A DNA stretch of 64,000 nt, from assembly GCF_001279775.1 (NCBI RefSeq), contig NZ_LGDG01000213.1, forward strand, positions 244,102 through 308,101, given 5' to 3'. The DNA comes from Streptomyces sp. MMG1533. GTDB lineage: Bacteria; Actinomycetota; Actinomycetes; Streptomycetales; Streptomycetaceae. Below, piece after piece: positions 1 to 7,780 of this stretch; position 1 is the stretch's first letter; each line of letters opens with the position of its first letter. The position numbers and the translations under genes were made by a program. The notes under the pieces were generated by a model. It did not search any database, was not told the origin of the DNA, and was given only the letters and a program-made list of their open reading frames with translations.

Positions 1-240
1 CATGCCGGCGAGCCCGAACAGCAGCCCCGTACGCCACCGCACGCGTCCGGCACGCGCGTGCGAGACGACGCCGGCTGCGCTGGTGACGCCGACGACGAAC
101 AGGGAGGTGGCGATGGCCTCCTTGGTCTCCATCCCGGCCAGGTAGACCAGGATGGAGACGGTCAGGATGGACCCGCCGCCGCCCAGGACGCCGAGGCTGA
201 CCCCGATGAGCAGCGACGCGGCGATGATCACGGCGATCAC
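1..240 (-). CDS. TauE/SafE-family sulfur-compound exporter, N-terminal part (cut by window edge)
   Basis: Only the first 80 codons are in the window. The visible part has a hydrophobic first helix (about residues 2-19), the glycine-rich GGGGSILT stretch near residue 21 and a second hydrophobic segment, the pattern of TauE/SafE (PF01925) permeases. These export sulfite, sulfonates or related anions; in the S. aureus cst cluster a TauE protein accompanies persulfide-oxidising enzymes, which is the basis for inferring sulfite or thiosulfate export here. The GTG start at 240 overlaps the stop of the upstream rhodanese gene (GTGA overlap), so translation is probably coupled. Family assignment is fairly secure; the substrate is inferred from context. 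Confidence 0.8.
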   Translation of the reverse strand, partial: MIAVIIAASLLIGVSLGVLGGGGSILTVSILVYLAGMETKEAIATSLFVVGVTSAAGVVSHARAGRVRWRTGLLFGLAGM

Positions 241-818
241 GACGAGCCTCGCAGGGCGGCGACGACCGTGTCGAGGTCGGTGCGCGGACCACGGTTGTAG
301 GGCAGCTTCGACAGCAGCATGCCCATCGCGCAGGTGTTGGTGAGTGCGGCGACGGTCAGTCCGGCGCCGACGGCGGTGCCGATGAGGTGCAGCCCGGGCA
401 GGAACAGGCCCGCGACGCCGGTGACCAGGACGAGGGTTCCGGCGATGAGGCGCACCTGGCGTTCCAGATCCCAGCGTTCGGGGCCGCGGGTGAGCGGGCC
501 TGAGGCGGTCTCCCACGCCGTGACGCCGCCGTCGAGGACGCGCAGGTTGGGCAGTCCGGCTTCGGCGAGGGCCTGTTCGGCCTGGGCGGCGCGGGCGCCT
601 GAGCGGCAGATGAGGATGACGTCCTCGTCGAGGTGGTGGCGCAGTTCGGCGCGGTGCTCGCGCAGGGTGTCGAGGGGGACGTTGTAGGAGCCGGGGATGT
701 GGGCGGTGCGGAACTCGCCGGGCGTGCGCACGTCCAGCAGGCGCGGGCCTTCGCCGTCCTGCGTCAGGTCGCGCAGGGTCGCGGGATCGAGTCGGGGTTT
801 GTCGGCACTGGTGGTCAT
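237..818 (-). CDS. Membrane-anchored rhodanese (rhodanese + DUF2892, YgaP-like)
   Basis: A 193-residue protein. Residues about 12-105 form a rhodanese domain with active-site loop CRSGAR (Cys71), which would carry a persulfide. Residues about 118-175 hold two hydrophobic helices of the DUF2892 type, as in E. coli YgaP, so the sulfurtransferase should sit on the inner face of the membrane. The ATG at 818 was chosen because it is preceded by a GGACCCC-type purine-poor leader yet begins the recognisable domain; upstream in-frame codons overlap no known domain. It lies between the CstB-like gene and the exporter and overlaps the latter by 3 bases. Likely role: moving sulfane sulfur between the oxidising enzymes and the membrane. 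Confidence 0.88.
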   Translation of the reverse strand: MTTSADKPRLDPATLRDLTQDGEGPRLLDVRTPGEFRTAHIPGSYNVPLDTLREHRAELRHHLDEDVILICRSGARAAQAEQALAEAGLPNLRVLDGGVTAWETASGPLTRGPERWDLERQVRLIAGTLVLVTGVAGLFLPGLHLIGTAVGAGLTVAALTNTCAMGMLLSKLPYNRGPRTDLDTVVAALRGSS

Positions 819-909
819 CGGGGGTCCTTGCTGTCCGTGAAGCGTTCTTCTTGTGAGGGGGGACCGGGCGGCGGCCGACGGTTTCGGCCGCCGCCCGGTG
901 TGCGGTGGA

Positions 910-2295
910 TCAGACGTCGGCAGATGCGGGCAGGGCGAGCCAGGCGCCGTAGCCGCCGAGCAGGTCGGAGACGTCGGTGCGGCCCTGGTGGCGCAGCAGG
1001 CTGGCGGCGATGGAGGAGCGGTGGCCGCCCGCGCAGTGGGCGACCAGGGGTCGGTCGGCCGGGATCTCGTCGATGCGGCGGGCGAGTTCGGCCAGCGGGA
1101 TGTGCAGGGAGCCCTCGATGAAGCCCTCTTCGCGTTCGGCGGTGTTGCGCACGTCGAGGACCAGCGGCGGCTCCTCACCTTCGAGCAGGCGGCGCAGTTC
1201 GTTCGCCGTCAGGCGGCTCGCCTGCTCCATCTCGTCGGCCAGTGCCGGGAAGGCGCCCTCGGGCTCGCGCAGATAGCCGCCGACCCTGTCGAAGCCGATC
1301 CGGGCGAGCCGGGTGACGACCTCCTCCTCCCGGTCCTGCGGCGCGATGACGACGACGTCCTGCTCGGGGGCGACGACCATGCCGGCCTGCTCGGCGAAGC
1401 GGCCGTCCGCGGGCACGTTGACCGAGCCGTGCAGATATCCGGGCGCGAAGTCCTGCGGCGAGCGGGCGTCGAGGACGACCGCCCCCGCCGCGCGCCGCTG
1501 CATGAACTCCTCGACCGACAGCGGCCGGGGCGCGGCGGCCGCGTCGAACAGGCCGTGCTCCTTGCGGTTGAGGATGGCGTCGTAGACGAAGTAGGCGGGC
1601 GCGGACGGCTGGCCCTCGGTGACCAGCGCGACGAACTTCTCCTCACTCATGGGCCGGCAGGCGTAGTTGGTGGCGCGCTGCTCGCCGATGGTGGACTGAC
1701 GCTGGGTGGAGAGGTTCTTGCCGCAGGCGGAGCCGGCGCCGTGCGCGGGGAAGACCCGTACGGCATCCGGGAGGGCCATCAGTTTGTACTGGATGGTGTC
1801 GTAGAGCATCGTGCCGAGTTCGTCGGCGGTCACGCCGATCGAGGCGAGCAGGTCGGGCCGGCCCACGTCGCCGATGAACAGCGCGTCGCCGGTGAGGACG
1901 CCGTAGGGGACGGCGTCGGTGGCGTGTTCGTAGACCAGGACGCTGATCGACTCCGGTGTGTGGCCGGGGGTTTCGAGGATCTGGAGTGTGACGTCGCCGA
2001 GGGTGATGCGTTCACCGTCGGTCAGCTTGTGGATGGGGTACTCGGCCTCGGCGCGCTGTCCGTAGCCGATCCACGCGCCGGTGCGGTCGGCCAGCTCCAG
2101 GTGGCCGGCGAGGAAGTCGGCGTGGAAGTGGGTGTTGACGACGGCCTCGATGGTGAAGCCGTGCTCGGCGGCGTCCGTGAGGTACTCGGAGACGTCGCGG
2201 CGCGGGTCGACGACGACGGCCCTGCCCGTGGTCTCGTCGGCGATCATGTACGACGCCTGGGAGAGGCAGTCGAGGTAGTACTGGGCGAAGAACAT
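910..2295 (-). CDS. MBL-fold persulfide dioxygenase with two rhodanese domains (CstB-like)
   Basis: A 461-residue, three-domain protein. Residues 1-240 are a metallo-beta-lactamase fold with HFHAD (56-60), GHTPES (111-116), TGD (135-137) and PAHG (183-186), the iron-binding set of ETHE1/CstB persulfide dioxygenases. Residues about 258-345 look like a rhodanese but lack the catalytic cysteine (VVIAPQDREE at that place). Residues about 363-458 are a rhodanese with an intact CAGGHRS loop (Cys421). In S. aureus, CstB oxidises low-molecular-weight persulfide to thiosulfate and sulfite. The usual His after HxHAD is Phe61, as in this subgroup. A CsoR/CstR-type palindrome lies 34 bases upstream of the start, so the gene should have its own persulfide-responsive promoter. 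Confidence 0.9.
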   Translation of the reverse strand: MFFAQYYLDCLSQASYMIADETTGRAVVVDPRRDVSEYLTDAAEHGFTIEAVVNTHFHADFLAGHLELADRTGAWIGYGQRAEAEYPIHKLTDGERITLGDVTLQILETPGHTPESISVLVYEHATDAVPYGVLTGDALFIGDVGRPDLLASIGVTADELGTMLYDTIQYKLMALPDAVRVFPAHGAGSACGKNLSTQRQSTIGEQRATNYACRPMSEEKFVALVTEGQPSAPAYFVYDAILNRKEHGLFDAAAAPRPLSVEEFMQRRAAGAVVLDARSPQDFAPGYLHGSVNVPADGRFAEQAGMVVAPEQDVVVIAPQDREEEVVTRLARIGFDRVGGYLREPEGAFPALADEMEQASRLTANELRRLLEGEEPPLVLDVRNTAEREEGFIEGSLHIPLAELARRIDEIPADRPLVAHCAGGHRSSIAASLLRHQGRTDVSDLLGGYGAWLALPASADV

Positions 2296-2328
2296 GGTCG
2301 GGTGACCTCCGTGTCAGAAGGATTTGAT

Positions 2329-2342
2329 TACCCCTGGGGGTA
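2329..2342. promoter_or_regulatory. CsoR/CstR-type operator before the CstB-like gene
   Basis: TACCCCTGGGGGTA is an inverted repeat with the TACCCC/GGGGTA half-sites bound by CsoR/CstR/RcnR-family repressors. It sits 34 bases upstream of the CstB-like ATG. Two closely related copies occur at 4018 and 4071. In this context a persulfide-sensing CstR-like repressor is the likeliest ligand, though copper-sensing CsoR uses nearly the same sequence. Confidence 0.75.
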
Positions 2343-2421
2343 TATAGAAGGGTCTGGTCCGCCTTTGCCGGAGGGCGGGGACGGTGGCCGGCCCGGGTCG
2401 GGGGATGCCCGGGCCGACCGG

Positions 2422-3626
2422 TCAGAGGCGGCCGGTGAGCATGCCGTGCCAGTACACCGGCGGCAGGCCGTACCGCTTGAACACCCACATCGTGCGCCGC
2501 TCCTTGAAGGGGTGGAGCAGCGGGAACGAGGGTGTGGGGTTGAGGTCGTAGTCGAACTCGGCGAGCAGCATCCGGTCCCGGGCGGTCACCAGCGGGCAGG
2601 ACGTGTAGCCGTCGTACCGGTGCGACGGAGCCCGGCCGTTCATGGCGTCGAGCAGATTGCCGGCCACGACAGGGGCCTGCTTGCGCACCGCGGCACCGGT
2701 CTTGGACGTAGGCAGGTTCGCCACGTCGCCGAGCGCGAAGACATTGTCGTAGGACGGGTGTTGGAGCGTGTGCTTGTCCGCGGCGACGAAGCCCTGCGGG
2801 CTCGCGGGGTCGGCGAGCGGGCTCGCTTTGACCCAGTCGGGTGCGCTCTGCGGTGGCACAGCGTGCAGGAGGTCGTAGCGGATGGTCTCCTTGGTGCCGT
2901 TCGCATGGTCGGTGACGGTGATCTCGCGGGCGTCGCCGTCGACGGCGGTCATCTCGGAGCGCAGCCGCACCTCGATGCCGTACCGGGCGGCCACCTTCTC
3001 CAGGACATCGCCGGGTCCGGGATGACGAGCATGATGCGGATGTCGTCCAGGACCTTCTTTCTGCGCCAGTGGTCGGCGGCCAGGTAGGCGATCTTCTGCG
3101 GGGCACCGCCGCACTTCAGCGGGGTTGCCGGGTGGGTGAACACGGCCGTGCCCGAGCGCATGTTTTTGATCAGCTCCCAGGTGCGCGGGGCGTATTCGGG
3201 TGCGTAGTTGCTGCTCACCCGGTCGTGGCCGACGGCCTCGGCCAGGCCCGGTACCCCGTCCCAGTCGAGTTGCAGGCCGGGCGCCAGCACCAGGTGTTCG
3301 TAGGTGAGCGCGTCGCCGCCGGACAGGGTCACCGAGCGGGCGTCGGGGTCGACGGCCAGTGCGCGCCGGCGGATCCAGCGCACGCCGTCGGGTATCACGG
3401 AGCCTTCGGGACGATGGGTGGCGCTCAGGGGTGCCTGGCCGCCGCCGACCAGGGTCCACAGCGGTTGGTACCAGTGGGTGTCGGACGGTTCGATCAGGGT
3501 GATGTCGCTGATGCCGGCGCGGCGCAGGCGGGCGGCGACGCTGATGCCGGCGCTGCCGCCGCCGATGACGGCGACGCGGTGTCGGCCGGAGATCGGGGCG
3601 TCGGTGGGGGAGGGTGTGGCGGCCAA
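2422..3626 (-). pseudogene. Sulfide:quinone oxidoreductase-like FAD enzyme, broken by an internal deletion/frameshift
   Basis: Two reading frames together give nearly a full SQR-like flavoprotein. The N-terminal part (3626 to about 3010) has the FAD-binding VIGGGSAGIS motif near residue 20 and KCGGAPQK with a conserved cysteine. The C-terminal part (about 3010 to 2422) resumes in another frame at DVLEKVAARYG and contains the second FAD motif region FALGDVANL and the TSCPLV and membrane-binding tail typical of the family. Near 3004-3011 about ten expected residues are missing and the frame shifts, so the coding sequence as given cannot make an intact enzyme. SQR would oxidise sulfide and pass electrons to menaquinone, feeding the downstream CstB-like enzyme. 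A sequencing error alone would not explain the missing residues. Confidence 0.8.
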
Positions 3627-3673
3627 GGCGGTGCTCCTTTCCAGCTGGCCGTTGTGCGGGTGCCGGACGGGGG

Positions 3674-4000
3674 TCAGGCGGCGTGCTCGTGCGAACCGGC
3701 CGCGACCGGACGTCCGGCACGGGCCCAGGCGGAGGTGCCGCCGGCCACGGAGTAGGCGTCGATGCCGCGGGAGTTCATCCAGTCGGCCGCGGTCCTGCTG
3801 CGGTTGCCGCTGGCGCAGATCACGAACACCGGCCGGTCGGCGGGCAGTTCACCGCACCGGACGGGCACGGTCCGCAGCGGCATCAGCCGCGCGCCCGGGA
3901 CGTGCCCGGCCGCGTACTCGTCCGCTTCCCGGACGTCGACGACGAGCGCGCCGTCGGCCCAGGCCGCCGCGAACGCTTCCTGTGTCACTTCACGAGCCAC
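3674..4000 (-). CDS. Single-domain rhodanese sulfurtransferase
   Basis: A 108-residue protein that is entirely one rhodanese domain: DVREADEY (22-29), GHVPGA (32-37), and active-site loop CASGNRS with Cys62. No membrane segment. It is the first gene of the sulfide cluster, 47 bases upstream of the SQR-like gene, and is preceded by two CsoR/CstR-type palindromes (4018-4031 and 4071-4090). It would relay sulfane sulfur produced by SQR. The ATG at 4000 follows a GGAGG at about 4009-4013 on the minus strand, which fixes the start. Confidence 0.88.
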   Translation of the reverse strand: MAREVTQEAFAAAWADGALVVDVREADEYAAGHVPGARLMPLRTVPVRCGELPADRPVFVICASGNRSRTAADWMNSRGIDAYSVAGGTSAWARAGRPVAAGSHEHAA

Positions 4001-4017
4001 TTCGTTGCCTCCTCAAT

Positions 4018-4031
4018 TACCCCCGGGGGTA
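4018..4031. promoter_or_regulatory. CsoR/CstR-type operator, promoter-proximal
   Basis: TACCCCCGGGGGTA, a perfect 14-base palindrome, lies 18 bases upstream of the rhodanese start, close to its ribosome-binding site. It matches the sites at 2329 and 4071. A repressor bound here would block transcription of the whole rhodanese/SQR part of the cluster. Confidence 0.75.
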
Positions 4032-4068
4032 TCTCTCCGGCGAGAGTACGGCGGCTCGGAGTGGAGCG

Positions 4069-5544
4069 TCAAATACCCCTAGGGGTATTTGCCTGGGAGG
4101 CAAGTCGCGGCTCGACGCCGGGGCCGGGAACGAGCCATGACCCGTGGGGCGCGGCCCTGGGCAGCCGGAGCGTCATCCGTGTTCCGCCGCCCGGTCCGGA
4201 GGCCGCGGTGACCGTGCCGCCGTGGGCGGTGACCAGCTCCTTGACCACGGCGAGGCCGATGCCGCTGCCGCCCGCGGAACGAGCGCGGGCCCCACGCCAC
4301 AGACGGTCGAAGACGTGCGGCAGCTCTTCGGTGGGGATGCCCGGACCGGTGTCCTCCACCTCCACGAGCGCCTCGAAGGGCGTGGCGGAGGTGGTGACCG
4401 TGACGGCGTCGCCGGGACGGCAGTGGCGGGCGGCGTTGCTCAGCAGGTTGCCGAGGGCCTGGTGCAGCCGGTCGGCGTCCGCGCGGACCAGCAGGGCGAC
4501 GGGGCCGGGGGCGGTGCGTACGGTCAGCCCCGCGGTGCGCAGCTCGGCCTCGCGCTCGGCCACGGCGGCGACGGCCAGGGCGGTCAGATCCACCTCGGCC
4601 AGGTGCAGGGACAGCCGGGCCGACTCGGCCTCCGCCAGTTCCCCGAGGTCACCGACGATGCGGCCCAGCCGCAGCGCCTGGTCGTGCAGGGAAGCCAGGC
4701 GCGCGGCCGACGGGTCGGCGTAGCCGTCGCGCAGTTCCTCGAGCCCCGCCTGCAACGAGGCCAGCGGCGTACGCAGTTCGTGGGCGACGTCCGCGGCGAG
4801 CCGGTGGCGGGCCTGCTCGGCGTGGCCGACGTCGTCGGCCATGGCGTCGAAGGCGCGGGCGAGGTCGCCGAGTTCGCCGGGTGCGTCGATCCGGGTTCGC
4901 GCGGTGCGGTCCCCTGCGGCCAGCGCGCGGGCGGTGGAGGCGACCCGGACCACCGGAGCGGTCAGGCGCCGGGTGACGAACCAGCTCACGGCCAGCGCCA
5001 AGGCCACGGCTCCGACGGCGGCCGCGGCCACCCAGCCCCAGGCGACGGACCGGCCCGCCGACCCGGAGCCGGCCGAGAAGGCGAGGCGCACGGAGCCGAC
5101 GGTGCTGCCGTCGACCACCACGGGCGCGCTCGCGCCGGCCCCCTGCCCGTGATGCCCGGGTCCCGAGCCGGACATGCCGGGCTCGTCCTCCCACCCGGCG
5201 CCGGAGCCGCCGGAGATCATCTCGTCGTCCGCGTTGCGCACCGTGAGCACCGCGCCGGCGCCGGTTGCGATGGAGCGCGCCGCCGACAGGTCGGCTGTCG
5301 ACCAGCCGCCCGCAGCCCGGTAGGCGTCGGCGGCGGCTGCGGCCACCTGGTCGGCGGCCCTCTGCCGGTCGGCCTGGTGGGCACTGCTGAGCCCGCGGTC
5401 GGTTCCGACGAGCGCAGCGACCGTCAGCAGGGCCACGGACGCCAGTGCCACCACGGCGAACGCGGCGAACAGCCGTCGGCCAAGCGGGCCGAGCCCACCG
5501 GACGGCCGAACGCCGGAGCGCGGCGAACGTGGCTCACGCGTCAT
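4069..5544 (-). CDS. Sensor histidine kinase (HAMP-HisKA-HATPase)
   Basis: A 491-residue class I kinase. One transmembrane helix at about 24-46, an extracytoplasmic Gly/His-rich sensing region (about 47-165), a second helix (about 168-190), a HAMP linker (191-245), the HisKA box VAHELRTPL with phospho-acceptor His255, and an ATPase domain with N box NLLSNAARH, DTGPGIP and GSGIGLAVVK. It is the partner of the response regulator, which it overlaps by 11 bases. The C-terminus ends in QANTPRGI, encoded by the operator of the next gene cluster, so the reading frame seems to have run into neighbouring regulatory DNA. The stimulus is unknown; the HHG-rich stretch at 130-133 could bind metal, but this is a guess. 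Confidence 0.92.
   Translation of the reverse strand: MTREPRSPRSGVRPSGGLGPLGRRLFAAFAVVALASVALLTVAALVGTDRGLSSAHQADRQRAADQVAAAAADAYRAAGGWSTADLSAARSIATGAGAVLTVRNADDEMISGGSGAGWEDEPGMSGSGPGHHGQGAGASAPVVVDGSTVGSVRLAFSAGSGSAGRSVAWGWVAAAAVGAVALALAVSWFVTRRLTAPVVRVASTARALAAGDRTARTRIDAPGELGDLARAFDAMADDVGHAEQARHRLAADVAHELRTPLASLQAGLEELRDGYADPSAARLASLHDQALRLGRIVGDLGELAEAESARLSLHLAEVDLTALAVAAVAEREAELRTAGLTVRTAPGPVALLVRADADRLHQALGNLLSNAARHCRPGDAVTVTTSATPFEALVEVEDTGPGIPTEELPHVFDRLWRGARARSAGGSGIGLAVVKELVTAHGGTVTAASGPGGGTRMTLRLPRAAPHGSWLVPGPGVEPRLASQANTPRGI
4071..4090. promoter_or_regulatory. CsoR/CstR-type operator, perfect 20-base palindrome
   Basis: AAATACCCCTAGGGGTATTT is a perfect palindrome and the best of the three sites. 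It lies about 53 bases (centre to centre about 56) upstream of the 4018 copy, and it is also the last seven codons plus stop of the adjacent histidine kinase gene, so the same bases are coding and probably regulatory. Confidence 0.75.
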
Positions 5545-6229
5545 GGGCCCACCCCAGCCGGTAGCCCACGCCCAGCACCGTCTCCACGAGCTCGGGGCCG
5601 GCGCTCCCGAGCTTGTGCCGCAGGTTCTTCACATGCGAGTCGATCGTCCGCTCGTACCCGGCGAACTCGTAGCCTCGCACCCGGTTGACCAGCTCATAGC
5701 GCGAGTACACCCGCCCCGGCACCGACGCCAGCGTGGTCAGCAGACCCCACTCGGTGGGCGTCAACTCCAGGGAACAGCCGTCCAGCACCGCCTCGTGCCG
5801 CGCCTCGTCGATCCGCAGCCGTCCTTCGCCGTACGACGCGATGGGCGCCGCCCCCGTCGCCGTACCCCCAACCCGCTGCAGCACCGCACCCACCCGCAGC
5901 ACCACCTCAGTGGGACTGAACGGCTTGGTCACGTAGTCGTCGGCGCCCAGCCGCAGCCCGTGGATGCGGTCCTCGATGGTGCTGCGCGCGGTCAGCACCA
6001 CCACCGGCACCCGCCCGCGCTCACGGGCCTCGCGCAGCACCTCGTCACCGTCCACGTCCGGCAGCCCGAGATCCAGCAGCGTCAGGTTGATCCCACGCTC
6101 GCCGAGCAGCCGTACGGCCTCGGCGCCTGAGCCGGTCGTCAGCACGCCGTATCCGGCGCGCTCCAGGTAGCGGCGCAGCAACTCGCGGATCTCCCTCTCG
6201 TCCTCGACGACGAGCACGGTGGCGGCCAT
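5534..6229 (-). CDS. OmpR/PhoB-family response regulator
   Basis: A 231-residue regulator. Receiver domain with acidic pocket EDE (9-11), phosphorylation site Asp53 in LLDLGLPD, and the conserved lysine in VTKPFS (about 104). The C-terminal half is a winged-helix DNA-binding domain (LTPTEWGLL, YERTIDSHVKNLRHKL). The ATG at 6229 starts directly at the beta-1 strand (ATVLVVEDE); an ATG three codons earlier is possible. It is cotranscribed with the kinase that follows and divergent from the DUF2202 gene at 6403, a likely target. Confidence 0.93.
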   Translation of the reverse strand: MAATVLVVEDEREIRELLRRYLERAGYGVLTTGSGAEAVRLLGERGINLTLLDLGLPDVDGDEVLREARERGRVPVVVLTARSTIEDRIHGLRLGADDYVTKPFSPTEVVLRVGAVLQRVGGTATGAAPIASYGEGRLRIDEARHEAVLDGCSLELTPTEWGLLTTLASVPGRVYSRYELVNRVRGYEFAGYERTIDSHVKNLRHKLGSAGPELVETVLGVGYRLGWAHDA

Positions 6230-6295
6230 GTCCCACACCTACGCGCCACGCGCACGCCCCCGGGAGGGGCCGAACAGCCCCAACCCGCCCGTCGA

Positions 6296-6316
6296 CCGTC
6301 TCCATCCCGTCTCCAC
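6296..6316. promoter_or_regulatory. Tandem direct repeat in the response regulator/DUF2202 divergent region
   Basis: CCGTCTCCATC at 6296-6306 is followed immediately by CCGTCTCCAC at 6307-6316, an 11-base spacing like the head-to-tail half-sites bound by OmpR/PhoB-type dimers. It lies 67-87 bases from the regulator start and 87 or more from the DUF2202 start. It is a candidate binding site only. Confidence 0.4.
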
Positions 6317-6402
6317 ACGCACCGCACGGCGACTGCAGGGCCCGGCGCGACGGTGACGGTGTGGGAACGGAAGACGCCCCCACGGAACCGAGGAGGTTCG
6401 CC

Positions 6403-7083
6403 ATGAAGCGCAACATCAAGATCGCGACGGCGGTCACCGCGGGTGCTCTCGCCATCGGCGGCGTGCTGGCAGTGGGCCCGGTGATCGCGGACCCCGGTAG
6501 CGGCGGGCCGGTGGCCGCGCAGACCACGTCCCAGAACATGTTGACGGACGCTCAGCACCAGGCGCGCCACCACGGGGGCCCCACGGACGGCATCCGGCAG
6601 CATGACGGAACCTGCGACGGAGCCGCCCTGGCCGAGCAGGGCACCCTGACGGTCGCTCAGAAGGCCACGCTGGCGAGCATGGCCGAGGAGGAGAAGCTCG
6701 CGCACGACCTCTACACGGCGTTCGCGGACCGGCACGACGTGCGCGTCTTCGAGCGGATCTCGGCGGCCGAGACCCAGCACCTGACCGCCGTGCGCACCCT
6801 GCTGGACCGCTACGACGTCACCGACCCGACCGCCGGCAAGCCGGCCGGTGAGTTCTCCGACCCGGCCGTGCAGGCCACCTACGACCGGCTCCTGAAGCAG
6901 GGTGAGGACAGCCTGTCCGGAGCCCTGAAGACGGGCCGTACGGTCGAGACCGACGACATCGCCGCACTGACCAAGGCGCTGTCCGGACTCACCGCCCCGG
7001 ACACGCGCCAGGTGTACACCAACCTGCTCGCCGCCTCCGAAATGCACCTGACGGCATTCGAGCACTGGATCGCCGACGAGTAG
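6403..7083 (+). CDS. Secreted DUF2202 (ferritin-like) protein
   Basis: A 226-residue protein with an N-terminal signal peptide (basic MKRNIK, hydrophobic about 7-24, possible cleavage near VIAD). The rest is a DUF2202 domain: EEEKLAHDLY and AAETQHL supply Glu/His pairs, and EMHLTAFEHW near the C-terminus supplies another, the pattern of a ferritin-like four-helix bundle that might bind a di-metal centre. The ATG at 6403 is chosen because GAGGAGG-type Shine-Dalgarno bases (6390-6396) precede it. It is transcribed away from the two-component system and ends in a strong terminator. Its function is not established; redox or metal stress at the cell surface is plausible. Confidence 0.85.
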   Translation: MKRNIKIATAVTAGALAIGGVLAVGPVIADPGSGGPVAAQTTSQNMLTDAQHQARHHGGPTDGIRQHDGTCDGAALAEQGTLTVAQKATLASMAEEEKLAHDLYTAFADRHDVRVFERISAAETQHLTAVRTLLDRYDVTDPTAGKPAGEFSDPAVQATYDRLLKQGEDSLSGALKTGRTVETDDIAALTKALSGLTAPDTRQVYTNLLAASEMHLTAFEHWIADE

Positions 7084-7097
7084 AACGAGCAAAGGGA

Positions 7098-7130
7098 GAC
7101 GGTCCCGGCCTGTACCTGGACGGGACCGTC
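7098..7130 (+). terminator. Rho-independent-type terminator of the DUF2202 gene
   Basis: GACGGTCCCG (7098-7107) pairs perfectly with CGGGACCGTC (7121-7130) around a 13-base loop, 15 bases after the stop codon. No long T tract follows, as is common in Streptomyces. Confidence 0.75.
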
Positions 7131-7365
7131 GGGTTCGACGGTGGTCATCGTGCCGGATGTCAGCAGGCCTGCGCCGACGGCGATCGGCAGGGCCAAAATG
7201 GTGGAGCTGCTGTCGATGATGTTCTGCGCGTTGAGGTCCTGCACGTACGCCGGGTACGGGGTGTGCGTGGAGCCGGACGACGCCGTCCGGGCGTAGTGGT
7301 GCGGGATCGGCTTCACGGACTTGACCGAGCCGTCCGTGTTCAGCAGCACCTGCTCGCTGTCGGGT
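7104..7365 (-). pseudogene. Fragment of an unrecognised protein gene
   Basis: The minus strand reads about 87 codons with strongly Streptomyces-like codon use, including TDGSVKSVKPIPHHYAR, YVQDLNAQN and SSSTILALPIAVGAG, but with no credible start and no intact C-terminus; it runs into the DUF2202 terminator. It lies between that terminator and transposase debris, so it looks like the leftover of a gene split by an insertion. The family is not recognised. Confidence 0.4.
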
Positions 7366-7399
7366 GCCGGAAGTCGAACGGCCGGTGCCCCCAGTCGCT

Positions 7400-7780
7400 C
7401 TCGATGAACTTTGTGATCGACGCCGCGCGTCTTCTTCCAAGGCGTCCATGGCCTCGTTGCCGATGTGCATCCCGGCGGCGGCGTGGTGGGCGCGGGTGAT
7501 CGTGGAGTCCAGGCACAAGTCCGTCTTCCCCTGGTGGGTGGCCTCGGCGATCAGGCTTTTCAGCGACACGGCGAAGAACCGGCATCCCGCCAGCCCCGGA
7601 AGCGGCCGTGGACCGTCGGCCAGGAACCGAACTCGGCGGGCAGCTCCCGCCCCTGGGCACCGGACCGGAACCGCCAGATCCCCCCGCAGACTGCTCCCGC
7701 AGCCGCTCGGGGCACGGGACGAAGCGGCCGATCGACAGGCAGCTCTCGGTGAACTTCCTCTGCTCGTCGATGAGTTGGCT
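7400..7780 (-). pseudogene. IS5-type transposase remnant, frameshifted
   Basis: Pieces of a DDE transposase are spread over at least two frames of the minus strand. IGRFVPCPERL (near 7735) matches the N-terminal part, and EATHQGKTDL then STITRAHHAAAGMHIG and ALEEDARRR (7540 to 7410) match the catalytic core start of IS5-group transposases widespread in Streptomyces. The C-terminal half is missing and the frames do not join, so it is inactive. Confidence 0.75.

Noticed and set aside
853..3087. Long plus-strand open frame over the sulfide cluster
   Set aside because: It mirrors the minus-strand CstB-like and SQR-like genes, has Val/Gly/Asp-rich shadow composition and no domain.
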